A DNA stretch of 50,789 nt. Source: an uncultured Pseudomonadota bacterium (GTDB lineage Bacteria > Pseudomonadota > Gammaproteobacteria > Burkholderiales > Burkholderiaceae). Each line of letters begins with the position of its first letter. The first letter of the stretch is position 1. Below the pieces are notes generated by a model. That model was given only the letters and a program-made list of their open reading frames with translations, searched no databases and had not been told where the DNA came from. Made by a program: the position numbers and the translations under genes. This document shows, piece after piece, positions 36,855 to 44,941 of this stretch. The DNA is taken from the NCBI GenBank assembly GCA_946480245.1, contig CAMLIZ010000008.1, positions 1 to 50,789 on the forward strand, written 5' to 3'.

Positions 36855-38339
36855 TCAGTTGGCGGAGGCGGTGTGCGTGGCAGCGGGCGCGGCATAGCCG
36901 CCGCCCAGCGCGCGCATCAGCGCCACCTGGCTGTCGAGCGCGCGCGCCTTGAGGTCGGCGGCGCTGCGACGTTGCGTCAGCACGTTGGACTCGGCGCTCA
37001 GCACCGTGAGGTAGCCGCCCAGCCCGGCCTTGTAGCGCTGCGTTGCCAGGTCGTAGGCGCTCTCGGCGGCCGCGGCCGCCTCAGCTTGCTCGCGCTGCTG
37101 GCGCTCGATCGACTGCAGCGAGCTGATCTGGTCGGCCACGTCGTGCACTGCGTCCAGCACAGCGCTGTTGTAGGCGGCCACGGCTGAATCCACATCGGCG
37201 GCCTTGCCTCGGTAGTTGGCGCGCAGGCGGCCGGCGTCGAAGATCGGCAGATGGATCGCCGGACCGGCGCCGTACTGGCGGCTGCCCGCTTCCAGCAGGC
37301 GGTCCAGCCCGAAGCTGCTGAAGCCGGCAAACGCCACCAGGTTCACGCTCGGGTAGAACTGCGTGCGCGCGGCCTTCAGCCCCTGCGTGGCGGCCTCGAC
37401 GCGCTCTCGCGCGGCCTCCACATCGGCGCGGCGGCCGAGCAGGTCGGCCGGCACGGATGGCGGCAGCGGCACGGTCGACACGGCCTGCAGTTGCGGACGC
37501 AGGTCGTCCAGCGCGTTAGGTGGCTGCACCGTCAGCGCCGCCAACGCATGCCGCGTGAGCGCCATCTGCTCGTCCAGCGCTTCGAGTTGCTGGCGCAGCT
37601 CGGGCAAGGCACCTTCACCCTGGCGCAGCTCGACGTTCGTGTCCAGCCCTGCCTGCACGCGCTGCTGGATCAGCTTGAGCATGTCGGCGCGCTGCTCCAG
37701 CGCGCGCTGCGCCACGTCGCGCTGGGCCTGCAACCGCGCGAGCTGGAAGTAGGCGCGCGCGACATTGCTGGCAATCAGCACGCGCGCAGCTTCCTGTTCG
37801 GCCTGCGCAGCGCGCTCGGCACCCAGCGCAGCCCGCAGGTCGGCGCGATGGCGGCCGAAGAAGTCCAGCTCCCAGGACGAGTTGGCCTGCAAGGTCGTGG
37901 TGGTCTGCATGCTGCCGGCCAGCGGCGGCGGGTACAGGCCGTGTTCGGTGAAGCGCTGGCGCGTGGCGTCATAGCTGGCGCCCACCTGCGGAGCCTCGTT
38001 GGCACGCGCGCCGGCGCTCTGCGCCTGGGCGCGCGCAAGGCGGGCCTGCGCCGCGGTCAGCGATGGGTTGTCGGCCAGCGCGCGCTGCACCAGCGTGTCC
38101 AGCTCGGGCTGCCGGAAGGCACGCCACCAGGTGCTGTCTATGGCCGGCGTGGCGGGGCCTTGTGCGAGCCCTACGGCAGCCGGCGCCACGGCCTGCGCCT
38201 GGGGATGCACGTTGCCCGGCGTGGCACAGCCGGTAAGCAGCAGCGCCGCCGCCATCGCGGTGGCGCCGAGGGCGGTCAGCGTGGTGAGCGCCACGCCCGA
38301 AGGCCGGCGCGGGACTTGGGGGCAGTACGACGTGTCCAT
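36855..38339 (-). CDS. Outer membrane efflux lipoprotein (NodT/OprM type)
   Basis: A 494-residue outer membrane factor. The lipobox LLLTGC (Cys38) marks lipid anchoring. Two repeated OEP domains follow, with TWWRAFRQPELDTLVQRALA, ANSSWELDFFGRHRADLRAA, LLGRRADVEAARERVEAA and FYPSVNLVAFAGF as landmarks. It forms the TolC-like exit duct for the EmrAB-type pump. ATG at 38339 has no Shine-Dalgarno; it is preceded by an unusually A-rich leader with two 15-nt repeats. The upstream continuation of the frame crosses marR in another frame and is not coding. Confidence 0.9.
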   Translation of the reverse strand: MDTSYCPQVPRRPSGVALTTLTALGATAMAAALLLTGCATPGNVHPQAQAVAPAAVGLAQGPATPAIDSTWWRAFRQPELDTLVQRALADNPSLTAAQARLARAQAQSAGARANEAPQVGASYDATRQRFTEHGLYPPPLAGSMQTTTTLQANSSWELDFFGRHRADLRAALGAERAAQAEQEAARVLIASNVARAYFQLARLQAQRDVAQRALEQRADMLKLIQQRVQAGLDTNVELRQGEGALPELRQQLEALDEQMALTRHALAALTVQPPNALDDLRPQLQAVSTVPLPPSVPADLLGRRADVEAARERVEAATQGLKAARTQFYPSVNLVAFAGFSSFGLDRLLEAGSRQYGAGPAIHLPIFDAGRLRANYRGKAADVDSAVAAYNSAVLDAVHDVADQISSLQSIERQQREQAEAAAAAESAYDLATQRYKAGLGGYLTVLSAESNVLTQRRSAADLKARALDSQVALMRALGGGYAAPAATHTASAN

Positions 38340-38342
38340 ATG

Positions 38343-38372
38343 TTTGTTGCGGCTATTTTTGTTAAGGCTGTT
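38343..38372. repeat. Two imperfect 15-nt tandem repeats in the OMF leader
   Basis: TTTGTTGCGGCTATT (38343-38357) is followed at once by TTTGTTAAGGCTGTT (38358-38372), identical at 12 of 15 positions. The pair sits 4-33 nt upstream of the OMF start codon in an AT-rich island within GC-rich DNA. Confidence 0.6.
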
Positions 38373-38409
38373 TCTGCTTAGGCAAGGACTCGAGCAAAAA
38401 AGCACCGGA

Positions 38410-38952
38410 TCAGGCACCTGCATCGGCATCGGCATCGGCGTCGACATCGGCCGAGCGTTTGCGTGCCGCCGCGTCCTCCCGGCGCAAGGCCTCACCGTTG
38501 TCGATCATGCGGCGCAGGTACGTCATCAAGGCCTGCCATTCCGACTTGGAAAAGCCCGCCAGGTGGGCATTGAGCACCTCGCTCAGCACACCCGGTACCA
38601 GCGCCGCGGCGGCCTCGCCGTCAGGCGTGAGCTCGACCATCACGACGCGGCGATCCTCGGTCGAGCGTACCCGCTTGCACAAGCCCTTCTTCTCCAGGCG
38701 GTCGAGCAGGCGGGTCATGGCGCCGGCATCCATTTGCAGCTCTCGCGCGAGCTCGGCCACTGGCATGCGGCGTGCCTTGCGCAGCTTGAACAGCGGCTGC
38801 CATTGGGCGTGCGTGAGATCGTGCGGCTCCAAGCGCAACTCGGCCTGCTGCACGGTCGACGCCAGCACGCGCTTCATGAGGTACGCCACGCTCTCTTCGG
38901 CGCAATAGTCGCCGGAGGCGTAGAAGCAAGCGGGGGGAGGGGTACGGGCCAT
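38410..38952 (-). CDS. MarR-family transcriptional regulator
   Basis: A 180-residue winged-helix repressor. The N-terminal helices with CFYASGDYCAEESVAYLMKR precede the DNA-binding domain: MPVAELARELQMDAGAMTRL is the recognition region and KGLCKRVRSTEDRRVVMVEL the wing. Two cysteines (about 9 and 17) could be redox-active, which is speculation. The C-terminus ends in an Asp-Ala repeat tail. ATG at 38952 lies downstream of the promoter; the in-frame ATG at 38973 and TTG at 38988 lie inside the promoter and cannot be the main starts. It should repress itself and the efflux genes that follow. Confidence 0.9.
   Translation of the reverse strand: MARTPPPACFYASGDYCAEESVAYLMKRVLASTVQQAELRLEPHDLTHAQWQPLFKLRKARRMPVAELARELQMDAGAMTRLLDRLEKKGLCKRVRSTEDRRVVMVELTPDGEAAAALVPGVLSEVLNAHLAGFSKSEWQALMTYLRRMIDNGEALRREDAAARKRSADVDADADADAGA
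38421..38450. repeat. CATCGG hexanucleotide repeat in the 3' end of marR
   Basis: Three perfect CATCGG units at 38421-38438 are followed by CGTCGA and a fourth CATCGG. They encode the D-A dipeptide tail of the MarR protein on the minus strand. Unit loss or gain would stay in frame. Confidence 0.7.
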
Positions 38953-38959
38953 GGCGGCA

Positions 38960-38988
38960 AATATACTTGCCATGGCAATCAATGTCAA
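38960..38988 (-). promoter_or_regulatory. Sigma-70 promoter of the marR-efflux operon
   Basis: On the minus strand TTGACA (38988-38983), a 17-nt spacer and TATATT (38965-38960) form a near-consensus promoter. The marR ATG follows 7 nt after the -10, so transcription should start at or within a base or two of the start codon, giving a leaderless or nearly leaderless message. Confidence 0.75.
38967..38978. promoter_or_regulatory. MarR operator within the promoter spacer
   Basis: TTGCCATGGCAA is a perfect 12-bp palindrome that matches the E. coli MarR box consensus TTGCCnnGGCAA. It lies wholly between the -35 and -10, so binding would block RNA polymerase. A second, overlapping pseudo-palindrome GGCAAATATACTTGCC (38956-38971) offers another half-site combination. 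Confidence 0.75.
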
Positions 38989-39011
38989 GGCTGCCTTTGC
39001 TGCAGCAGCGT

Positions 39012-39815
39012 TCAGTGACGTCGGGTGATCGCCGGCGGCGACTCCCCGCTGCGCCGCGGCCTTATCGGTGCCGCGCGCACGCAGTTGCGCCCCGCCTCCT
39101 TGGCGGCGAAGAGCGCGGAATTGGCGTCATGGATCAGCGCATCGAGCGACGAGTGGCCGGGCTCCAGCGCCGCCACCCCGATGCTCACCGTGGTGCGCAC
39201 CTGCAAGCCCTGCCAAGCCATGGCGAGCGTGCTCACACGCTCGCGCACGCGGTCCGCGACGTCCAGCGCGCCAAGCGGGTCGGTGTGGGGCAGGAACACG
39301 ATCAGTTCCTCGCCGCCGAAGCGGGCCAGCAGGTCCGGCTGGCGCAGCGATCCCTGCGTGGCCCGCGTGATCTCGCGCAGCAGTGCGTCACCGCAGTCGC
39401 GCCCGTGCCGGTCGTTGATGCGCTTGAAGTGATCGGCATCCACCAACAGCAAGGCACCCGGTGTCTGGTAGCGACGACACCGCGACAACTCGCGCTCCGC
39501 CCAGATCATGAAGTGGCGCCGGTTCGGCACACCGGTGAGTTCGTCGTGCGTGTCGGACAGATCCTGCTCATGGCGACCGCGCAGGTGCTCGCCCGCCAGC
39601 AACGCCCAGGGCACCAGCAGCGCACACGTCACGCCGGCCGCCACGGCCGCAGCCAGCACCGGACCGGGGGCGATCCACCACCCCACCAGCGCACCGGCCA
39701 GCATCGCGCCGGCGGTTGCCGCCAAGCTGACCGACAGCGGCCGGCGCCAGGCCGCAAAGCGGCGCGCAGTGCCGGGAGAAGATGGAGCTGGCATGGTCTT
39801 GACCGAGAACGCCAT
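39012..39815 (-). CDS. Membrane-bound diguanylate cyclase
   Basis: A 267-residue protein with two membrane helices (about 28-46 and 52-70) and a C-terminal GGDEF domain. The active site is GGEEL in ARFGGEELIVFL, and DADHFKRINDRHGRDCGDAL carries the metal- and GTP-binding residues. An inhibitory I-site RxxD (RQPD) is present exactly five residues before GGEEL, so product feedback is expected. The sensory part is minimal. ATG at 39815 and at 39794 are both possible; neither has a good ribosome-binding site. It ends 24 bp upstream of the marR -35. Confidence 0.9.
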   Translation of the reverse strand: MAFSVKTMPAPSSPGTARRFAAWRRPLSVSLAATAGAMLAGALVGWWIAPGPVLAAAVAAGVTCALLVPWALLAGEHLRGRHEQDLSDTHDELTGVPNRRHFMIWAERELSRCRRYQTPGALLLVDADHFKRINDRHGRDCGDALLREITRATQGSLRQPDLLARFGGEELIVFLPHTDPLGALDVADRVRERVSTLAMAWQGLQVRTTVSIGVAALEPGHSSLDALIHDANSALFAAKEAGRNCVRAAPIRPRRSGESPPAITRRH

Positions 39816-39843
39816 TGCAACACAAAACCCCTTCGCAGCGGCA

Positions 39844-39872
39844 TTGACGCGGGAATCGACGCGGCCTAAAGT
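39844..39872 (+). promoter_or_regulatory. Promoter of the SPFH gene
   Basis: TTGACG (39844-39849), a 17-nt spacer and TAAAGT (39867-39872) form a plausible sigma-70 promoter. The expected start point near 39879 leaves about 27 nt of leader with GGAGG before the ATG at 39906. Confidence 0.55.
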
Positions 39873-39883
39873 GATATCACTTT
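39868..39883. promoter_or_regulatory. 16-bp perfect palindrome overlapping the SPFH promoter
   Basis: AAAGTGATATCACTTT is a perfect palindrome covering the end of the -10 and the expected transcription start of the SPFH gene, the classic location of a repressor operator. The ribbon-helix-helix protein encoded downstream is the nearest candidate ligand, but a GntR-type or other regulator is also possible. Confidence 0.7.
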
Positions 39884-39905
39884 GATTTCAAAATCCGGAG
39901 GCGAG

Positions 39906-40790
39906 ATGTCCCGCAACCCCGTGCGCCACGAACTGACGTTCCGCTCGGCCAACGGCTACCTGATGATCTTGCTCGCGCTGCTGGCGCTGGGCTTCGGCAT
40001 TCGCCAGATGGTCACCCAGCCTTCGCTCGCCGGCTTCGTGCTGGGCGTTGCTTCCATCGTGCTCGCAGTGCTGCTGTTCGCCGGCCTTTACATGCTGCAG
40101 CCGAACGAAGCCGCGACCCTTACCCTGTTCGGCCAGTACCGCGGCACCGACCGCGCGGAGGGCCTGCGCTGGGCCAGCCCGTTCTACGCCAAGCGCAAGC
40201 TCTCGCTGCGCGCGCGCAACCTCAACGCGCCCACGCTCAAGGTCAACGACAAGCGCGGCAACCCGGTGGAGATCAGCGCCGCCGTGGTCTGGCGTGTGCG
40301 CGACAGCGCGCAGGCCGTGTTCGAGGTGGACGACTTCGAGCTCTTCGTGCGCATCCAGGCGGAAGCCGCTCTGCGCCATCTCGCCTCGCTCTACGCCTAC
40401 GACGAAGGCGACGACCTGAACCAAGGCGAGACCACGCTGCGCGCCGGCATGGACGAGGTGGTGGCCGCGCTCAAGACCGAGCTCGACGCGCGCTTTGCCG
40501 CCGCCGGAGTCGAAGTGCAGGACGCCAAGCTCACGCACCTGGCCTATGCGCCCGAGATCGCGCAGGTGATGCTGCGCCGCCAGCAGGCCGAGGCCATCAT
40601 CAGCGCGCGCAAGAAGATCGTGCACGGCGCGGTGAGCATGGTGGAAGAGGCGCTGAACGGGCTGTCCGAGCGCAACCTGGTAGTGCTGGACGACGAGCGC
40701 AAGGCCGCGATGGTGAGCAATCTGCTGGTCGTGCTGTGCTCCGACAAGGACACGCAGCCGATCATCAACACCGGCACGCTGTATCCCTGA
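39906..40790 (+). CDS. SPFH/Band 7 (slipin-like) membrane protein
   Basis: A 294-residue protein with two N-terminal hydrophobic helices (about 18-37 and 42-65) followed by an SPFH domain starting at [40 protein letters not shown] and [20 protein letters not shown] are typical stomatin-type segments. Such proteins form membrane-associated oligomers that organise other membrane proteins or proteases. The start at 39906 is fixed by GGAGG 5 nt upstream; TTG at 39882 lies inside the palindrome. The ribbon-helix-helix gene follows after 10 bp. Confidence 0.9.
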   Translation: MSRNPVRHELTFRSANGYLMILLALLALGFGIRQMVTQPSLAGFVLGVASIVLAVLLFAGLYMLQPNEAATLTLFGQYRGTDRAEGLRWASPFYAKRKLSLRARNLNAPTLKVNDKRGNPVEISAAVVWRVRDSAQAVFEVDDFELFVRIQAEAALRHLASLYAYDEGDDLNQGETTLRAGMDEVVAALKTELDARFAAAGVEVQDAKLTHLAYAPEIAQVMLRRQQAEAIISARKKIVHGAVSMVEEALNGLSERNLVVLDDERKAAMVSNLLVVLCSDKDTQPIINTGTLYP

Positions 40791-40800
40791 CATACCCACG

Positions 40801-41004
40801 ATGGCCAGTCCGGGCAAGAAGTCCTTTCTGCTGCGCATCGACCCGGCGCTGTGGGCCGAGATCGAGCGGCTGGCCGCGCAGGAACTGCGCAGCGCGAACG
40901 CGCAAGTGGAATACCTGTTGCGTGAAGCGCTGGCACGGCGCGGCCGCGGCGCCGCTGCGCCAGCGGACAAGGCACCAGGCAAGCGCGACAGCGGCGCTCG
41001 CTAG
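40801..41004 (+). CDS. Arc-type ribbon-helix-helix DNA-binding protein
   Basis: A 67-residue protein whose first half ([20 protein letters not shown] then [15 protein letters not shown]) is a ribbon-helix-helix domain of the Arc/MetJ class, with FLLRID as the DNA-contacting strand. The C-terminal tail is basic and disordered. Pairing with an SPFH gene is a recurrent bacterial arrangement as far as I recall. It could bind the 16-bp palindrome in front of the SPFH gene as an autoregulator, which is an inference from position. Confidence 0.85.
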   Translation: MASPGKKSFLLRIDPALWAEIERLAAQELRSANAQVEYLLREALARRGRGAAAPADKAPGKRDSGAR

Positions 41005-41007
41005 ACT
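41002..41007 (+). promoter_or_regulatory. Putative -10 element of the 41014 ABC exporter
   Basis: TAGACT overlaps the stop of the ribbon-helix-helix gene and lies 6 nt before the exporter ATG, with no Shine-Dalgarno between. It could give a leaderless transcript in addition to read-through from the SPFH promoter. No -35 is evident. Confidence 0.25.
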
Positions 41008-41013
41008 GCACCG

Positions 41014-42837
41014 ATGCCCGCCACTCCTGCCCCCTCCCCGCTCGACCCGCGCACGGCGCCCAAGGCCTCGCCCGCCGCGCTGTCGGCCTTGCTGCCGTTC
41101 CTGCGGCCGTACCGCGGCCGCATCGCGATGGCCGTGCTGTTCCTGCTCGGCGCGGCTTTCAGCACGCTGCTGTTCCCGGTGGCGTTGCGCTCGCTGATCG
41201 ACCACGGCCTGGTCGCCTCCGATCCTGGTGCGCGTGTGATGGCGCTGCGCGAGCACTTCTTCGCGCTGTTCGCGGTGGGCGCCATGCTCGGCGTGTTCTC
41301 GGCACTGCGCTTCTACAGCGTCACCTGGCTCGGTGAGCGCATCACCGCCGACCTGCGCGCGGCGGTGTATGCGCATGTGGTGGAGCAAAGCCCTGAGTTC
41401 TTCGAGACCACGCAGACCGGCGAGGTGCTGTCACGCCTGACCACCGACACCACCCTGGTGCAGACGGTGGTGGGCTCCAGCCTGTCGATGGGCTTGCGCA
41501 ACAGCGTGATGGGCGTGGGGGCGCTGGTGATGCTGATCATCACCAACCCCTACGTGATGACGCAGGTGCTCGGCATCCTGGTGCTGGTGGTGCTGCCGTC
41601 GCTGTATTTCGGGCGTCGCGTGCGGCGCCTGTCGCGCGCCAGCCAGGATCGCGTGGCCGACTCGAGCGCCATCGCGGCCGAGGTTCTCAACGCGATTCCC
41701 GTGGTGCAGAGCTATACACAGGAGCAGCGTGAAGCGGCGCGCTTCGCGCAAGCCACCGAGGCGGCGTTCGACACCGCGCGCAAGCGCACCCGCGTGCGCG
41801 CAGCGCTGGTGGCCTTCGTGATCAGTGCCACCTTCGGCGCCCTGCTATGGGGTCTGTACCAGGGCACCGATGCCGTGCTGAAAGGCCAGATCAGCGCCGG
41901 CCACCTGGGCGAGACCGTCGTCTACGTGGTGCTGCTCGTCAGCTCGGTGGCCGTGCTGTCCGAGGTGTACGGCGACGTGCTACGCGCCGCGGGCGCCACC
42001 GAGCGCCTGATGGAGCTGCTGTCGGCGCGTTCTCCGGTGGCGTCCCCAGTGCAGCCGCGTGCGCTGCCGCCGGTGCAGCGCGGCTCCGCGGTGGCGTTGG
42101 ACGACGTGAGCTTCTTCTACCCGTCGCGCCCGCAGCATGCCGCACTGCGCGCATTCAGCTTGCACGTGCGCCCCGGCGAAACGGTGGCGCTGGTCGGGCC
42201 GAGCGGCGCAGGCAAGAGCACCGTGTTTCACCTGCTGCTGCGCTACTACGACGCCCAACACGGCCGAGTGACGCTGGATGGCGTGCCGGTGCGCGAGGTG
42301 GCGCTGCAGGCCTTGCGCGAGCGCATCGCGATCGTTCCGCAGGACAGCGTGATCTTCTCGGCGAACGCGATGGAGAACATCCGCTACGGCCGCCCGGGCG
42401 CCAGCGACGACGAGGTGATCGCCGCCGCCAAGGCCGCCTTCGCGCACGACTTCATCATGGCGCTGCCCGAGGGCTACGGCACGTTTCTCGGCGAACGTGG
42501 CGTGCGCGTGTCGGGCGGGCAGCGCCAGCGCATCAGCATTGCGCGCGCCATGCTGAAGAACCCGCCGCTGCTGCTGCTCGACGAAGCCACCAGCGCGCTC
42601 GACGCCGAGAGCGAGCGCATGGTGCAGGCCGCTCTGGAGGCCGCAATGCAGCACCGCACCACGCTCGTCATCGCGCACCGCCTGGCCACCGTGCAGCGTG
42701 CCGATCGCATCATCGTGATGGACCACGGCGAGATCGTCGAAAGCGGCAGCCACGCGGAGCTGGTGGCGCGCGGCGGGCTCTACGCCCGCCTGGCCGCGCT
42801 GCAGTTCGAGCTGGAGCCCGCTGTCGGCGCTGCCTGA
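41014..42837 (+). CDS. ABC exporter with fused membrane and ATPase domains (ABCB type)
   Basis: A 607-residue MsbA/LmrA-like half-transporter expected to work as a homodimer. Six membrane helices occupy about 30-335, with [20 protein letters not shown] as the coupling-helix region. The ATPase has Walker [14 protein letters not shown]-loop [15 protein letters not shown], signature [15 protein letters not shown], Walker [13 protein letters not shown] with catalytic Glu, and AHRLATV. All ATPase motifs are consensus, unlike the MdlA/MdlB pair. It begins 9 bp after the ribbon-helix-helix gene and may be the third member of that unit. Substrate unknown; lipid, peptide or drug are all possible. Confidence 0.88.
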   Translation: MPATPAPSPLDPRTAPKASPAALSALLPFLRPYRGRIAMAVLFLLGAAFSTLLFPVALRSLIDHGLVASDPGARVMALREHFFALFAVGAMLGVFSALRFYSVTWLGERITADLRAAVYAHVVEQSPEFFETTQTGEVLSRLTTDTTLVQTVVGSSLSMGLRNSVMGVGALVMLIITNPYVMTQVLGILVLVVLPSLYFGRRVRRLSRASQDRVADSSAIAAEVLNAIPVVQSYTQEQREAARFAQATEAAFDTARKRTRVRAALVAFVISATFGALLWGLYQGTDAVLKGQISAGHLGETVVYVVLLVSSVAVLSEVYGDVLRAAGATERLMELLSARSPVASPVQPRALPPVQRGSAVALDDVSFFYPSRPQHAALRAFSLHVRPGETVALVGPSGAGKSTVFHLLLRYYDAQHGRVTLDGVPVREVALQALRERIAIVPQDSVIFSANAMENIRYGRPGASDDEVIAAAKAAFAHDFIMALPEGYGTFLGERGVRVSGGQRQRISIARAMLKNPPLLLLDEATSALDAESERMVQAALEAAMQHRTTLVIAHRLATVQRADRIIVMDHGEIVESGSHAELVARGGLYARLAALQFELEPAVGAA

Positions 42838-42931
42838 CAGGGGCGCCCGCGCGCCGCCGACAGACCCTTCCCTTGGGATCGGCGCACACTACCCGGGAGA
42901 GCGCCAGCCCGGCGCGTTCCAAGGAAGGCCA

Positions 42932-43594
42932 ATGAACAACACCACGTCCACCCGCGCGCTGAGCGCGCTTGCGATCGCCGCCCTCGTGGCCACCGGCTGC
43001 GCCGACATGAACATGAGCGAGCGTCAGAAGGGCACGGCGGTCGGTGCCGGCGTGGGTGCAGCCACCGGCGCCGTCATCGGCTCGGCCACCGGCGGCAAGG
43101 CCGGCACCGGGGCCGTCGTGGGTGGCGTGCTGGGCGCGGTTGCGGGCAACTTGTGGTCCAAGCACATGGAAGACAAGCGCCGCGCCATGGAGCAGGCCAC
43201 GCAGGGCACCGGCATCGACGTGGCCCGCACGCCGGACAACCAGCTGAAGGTCAACGTGCCCAGCGACATCTCGTTCGACTTCGGCAGCGCGGCGCTGCGG
43301 CCCGAGATGCGCCGCGTGCTGGACCAGTTCGCGCAGGGGCTGGACCCGACGATGCGCGTGCGCGTGATCGGCCACACCGACAACGTCGGCCCGGACTCGG
43401 TGAACAACCCGCTGTCGCTGGACCGCGCCGACGCGGTGCGACGCTACCTCGAGACCAAGGGCATCAGCGGCAGCCGCATCGAGACGGTGGGCCGCGGCGA
43501 GCACGAGCCGATCGCCGACAACGGCACCGAGGCGGGCCGCGCGCGCAACCGGCGTGTGGAAATCTTCCTGCGCGAGCCTCAGCAGCAGGGTTGA
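42932..43594 (+). CDS. OmpA-family lipoprotein with glycine zipper (YiaD-like)
   Basis: A 220-residue outer membrane lipoprotein. The signal peptide ends in a lipobox-like VATGC, followed by MNMSERQKGTAVGAGVGAAT and further glycine-zipper repeats, then a C-terminal OmpA domain (about 105-215) with SFDFGSAALRPEMRRVLDQF, GHTDNVGPDSVNNPLSLDRA and ARNRRVEIFL. The OmpA domain should bind peptidoglycan non-covalently. AAGGAAGG lies 4-5 nt before the ATG. It is organised like E. coli YiaD. Confidence 0.9.
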   Translation: MNNTTSTRALSALAIAALVATGCADMNMSERQKGTAVGAGVGAATGAVIGSATGGKAGTGAVVGGVLGAVAGNLWSKHMEDKRRAMEQATQGTGIDVARTPDNQLKVNVPSDISFDFGSAALRPEMRRVLDQFAQGLDPTMRVRVIGHTDNVGPDSVNNPLSLDRADAVRRYLETKGISGSRIETVGRGEHEPIADNGTEAGRARNRRVEIFLREPQQQG

Positions 43595-43623
43595 GCCGGG
43601 CGCGGGGCCGCGGGCTCGCCGCC

Positions 43624-43629
43624 TAAAAT
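43624..43629 (+). promoter_or_regulatory. Putative -10 element of thyA
   Basis: TAAAAT (5 of 6 consensus positions) ends 7 nt before the thyA ATG and no Shine-Dalgarno is present. A recognisable -35 is missing. The spacing implies a leaderless thyA message. Confidence 0.4.
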
Positions 43630-43636
43630 CCGCCCG

Positions 43637-44446
43637 ATGCCCCGCCCCGCCCGCCACCAGTACGAAGATTTCATGCGCCATGTGTTCGAGCATGGCGTGT
43701 CCAAGACCGACCGCACCGGCACCGGCACGCGCAGCGTGTTCGGCCACCAGATGCGCTTCGACCTGAGCGAGGGCTTCCCTCTGGTCACCACGAAGAAGGT
43801 GCACTGGAAGTCGATCGCCTACGAGCTGCTGTGGTTCCTGCGCGGCGACGCCAACGTGCAGTGGCTGCAGCAGAACGGTGTGAGCATCTGGGACGAGTGG
43901 GCGCGCGCCGACGGCAGCCTGGGCCCTGTGTACGGCGTGCAGTGGCGCAGCTGGCCCACGCCGGATGGCGGCCACATCGACCAGATCGCCCAGGTGGTGG
44001 ACCAGCTCAAGCACAACCCCGACTCGCGCCGCATCATCGTGAGCGCGTGGAACGTGGCGGCGCTGCCCGAGATGGCGCTGATGCCCTGCCATGCGTTCTT
44101 TCAGTTCTACGTGGCCGAGGGGCGCCTCAGCTGCCAGCTGTACCAGCGCAGCGCAGACATCTTCCTGGGCGTCCCATTCAACATCGCGAGCTACGCGTTG
44201 CTGACGCACATGCTGGCGCAGCAGTGCGACCTGGAGCCAGGCGATTTCATCTGGACCGGCGGCGACTGTCACATCTACAACAACCACTTCGAGCAGGTGA
44301 AGACACAGCTCGCGCGCGCGCCGTTCCCCTATCCGGTGCTGCACATCAAGCGCCGGCCGCCATCGATCTTCGACTACGCGTACGAGGACTTCGAGATCCA
44401 GGAGTACGAATGCCACCCGGCGATCAAGGCGCCGGTGGCGGTATGA
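43637..44446 (+). CDS. thyA: Thymidylate synthase ThyA
   Basis: A 269-residue enzyme that methylates dUMP to dTMP with methylene-tetrahydrofolate. The catalytic cysteine is C151 in [79 protein letters not shown] and HIYNNHFEQ cover the remaining family blocks. The protein is only a few residues longer than E. coli ThyA. The stop overlaps the folA ATG by 4 bp, coupling it to the enzyme that regenerates its folate cofactor. Confidence 0.97.
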   Translation: MPRPARHQYEDFMRHVFEHGVSKTDRTGTGTRSVFGHQMRFDLSEGFPLVTTKKVHWKSIAYELLWFLRGDANVQWLQQNGVSIWDEWARADGSLGPVYGVQWRSWPTPDGGHIDQIAQVVDQLKHNPDSRRIIVSAWNVAALPEMALMPCHAFFQFYVAEGRLSCQLYQRSADIFLGVPFNIASYALLTHMLAQQCDLEPGDFIWTGGDCHIYNNHFEQVKTQLARAPFPYPVLHIKRRPPSIFDYAYEDFEIQEYECHPAIKAPVAV

Positions 44447-44931
44447 AGCTGCTGCTGGTGGCCGCGGTGGACCGGGAGCGCGGCATTGGCAAGGGCAACG
44501 AGTTGCTGGTGCGCATTCCGCAGGATCAGCAACGTTTCCGCCAGGTCACGATGGGCCACCCGGTGCTGATGGGCCGCAACACCTGGGAGTCGCTGCCGGC
44601 ACGCTTTCGGCCGCTGCCCGGGCGCCGCAACATCGTGGTGACGCGCAATGCCCACTGGCATGCCGACGGCGCCGAAAGCGCGCCGTCGATCGAGGCTGCG
44701 CTGGCACTTGCCGGGGACGCGCCCGTGGTGTGCGTGATCGGCGGCGGGCAGCTGTACGAGGCGGCGCTGCCCCATGCCGACGAACTGCTGATGACGGAGA
44801 TCGACGCGGTGTATGGTGCCGACACCTTCTTTCCGCCGTATCGCGAGCGCTTCGTCGAAACGGCCCGCGAGCCGCACGCCACCGCCGACGGCCTGCAGTA
44901 CGCCTTCGTCACCTACCAACGACACCGCTGA
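44443..44931 (+). CDS. folA: Dihydrofolate reductase FolA
   Basis: A 162-residue NADPH-dependent reductase that restores tetrahydrofolate after thymidylate synthesis. The active-site acid is D28 in [37 protein letters not shown] and the NADPH motif [14 protein letters not shown] are present. The usual LPW before the catalytic acid is replaced by ELLVRIPQD, so the tryptophan contacting folate in E. coli FolA (W22) is missing. I have the impression that this variant is common in Burkholderiales; it could alter trimethoprim affinity. It overlaps thyA by 4 bp. Confidence 0.93.
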   Translation: MKLLLVAAVDRERGIGKGNELLVRIPQDQQRFRQVTMGHPVLMGRNTWESLPARFRPLPGRRNIVVTRNAHWHADGAESAPSIEAALALAGDAPVVCVIGGGQLYEAALPHADELLMTEIDAVYGADTFFPPYRERFVETAREPHATADGLQYAFVTYQRHR

Positions 44932-44941
44932 GGGAGCCTCC

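Noticed and set aside
38390..38412. T6 tract after marR as an intrinsic terminator
   Set aside because: No convincing GC-rich stem precedes it on the minus strand, and the downstream efflux genes appear to belong to the same operon.
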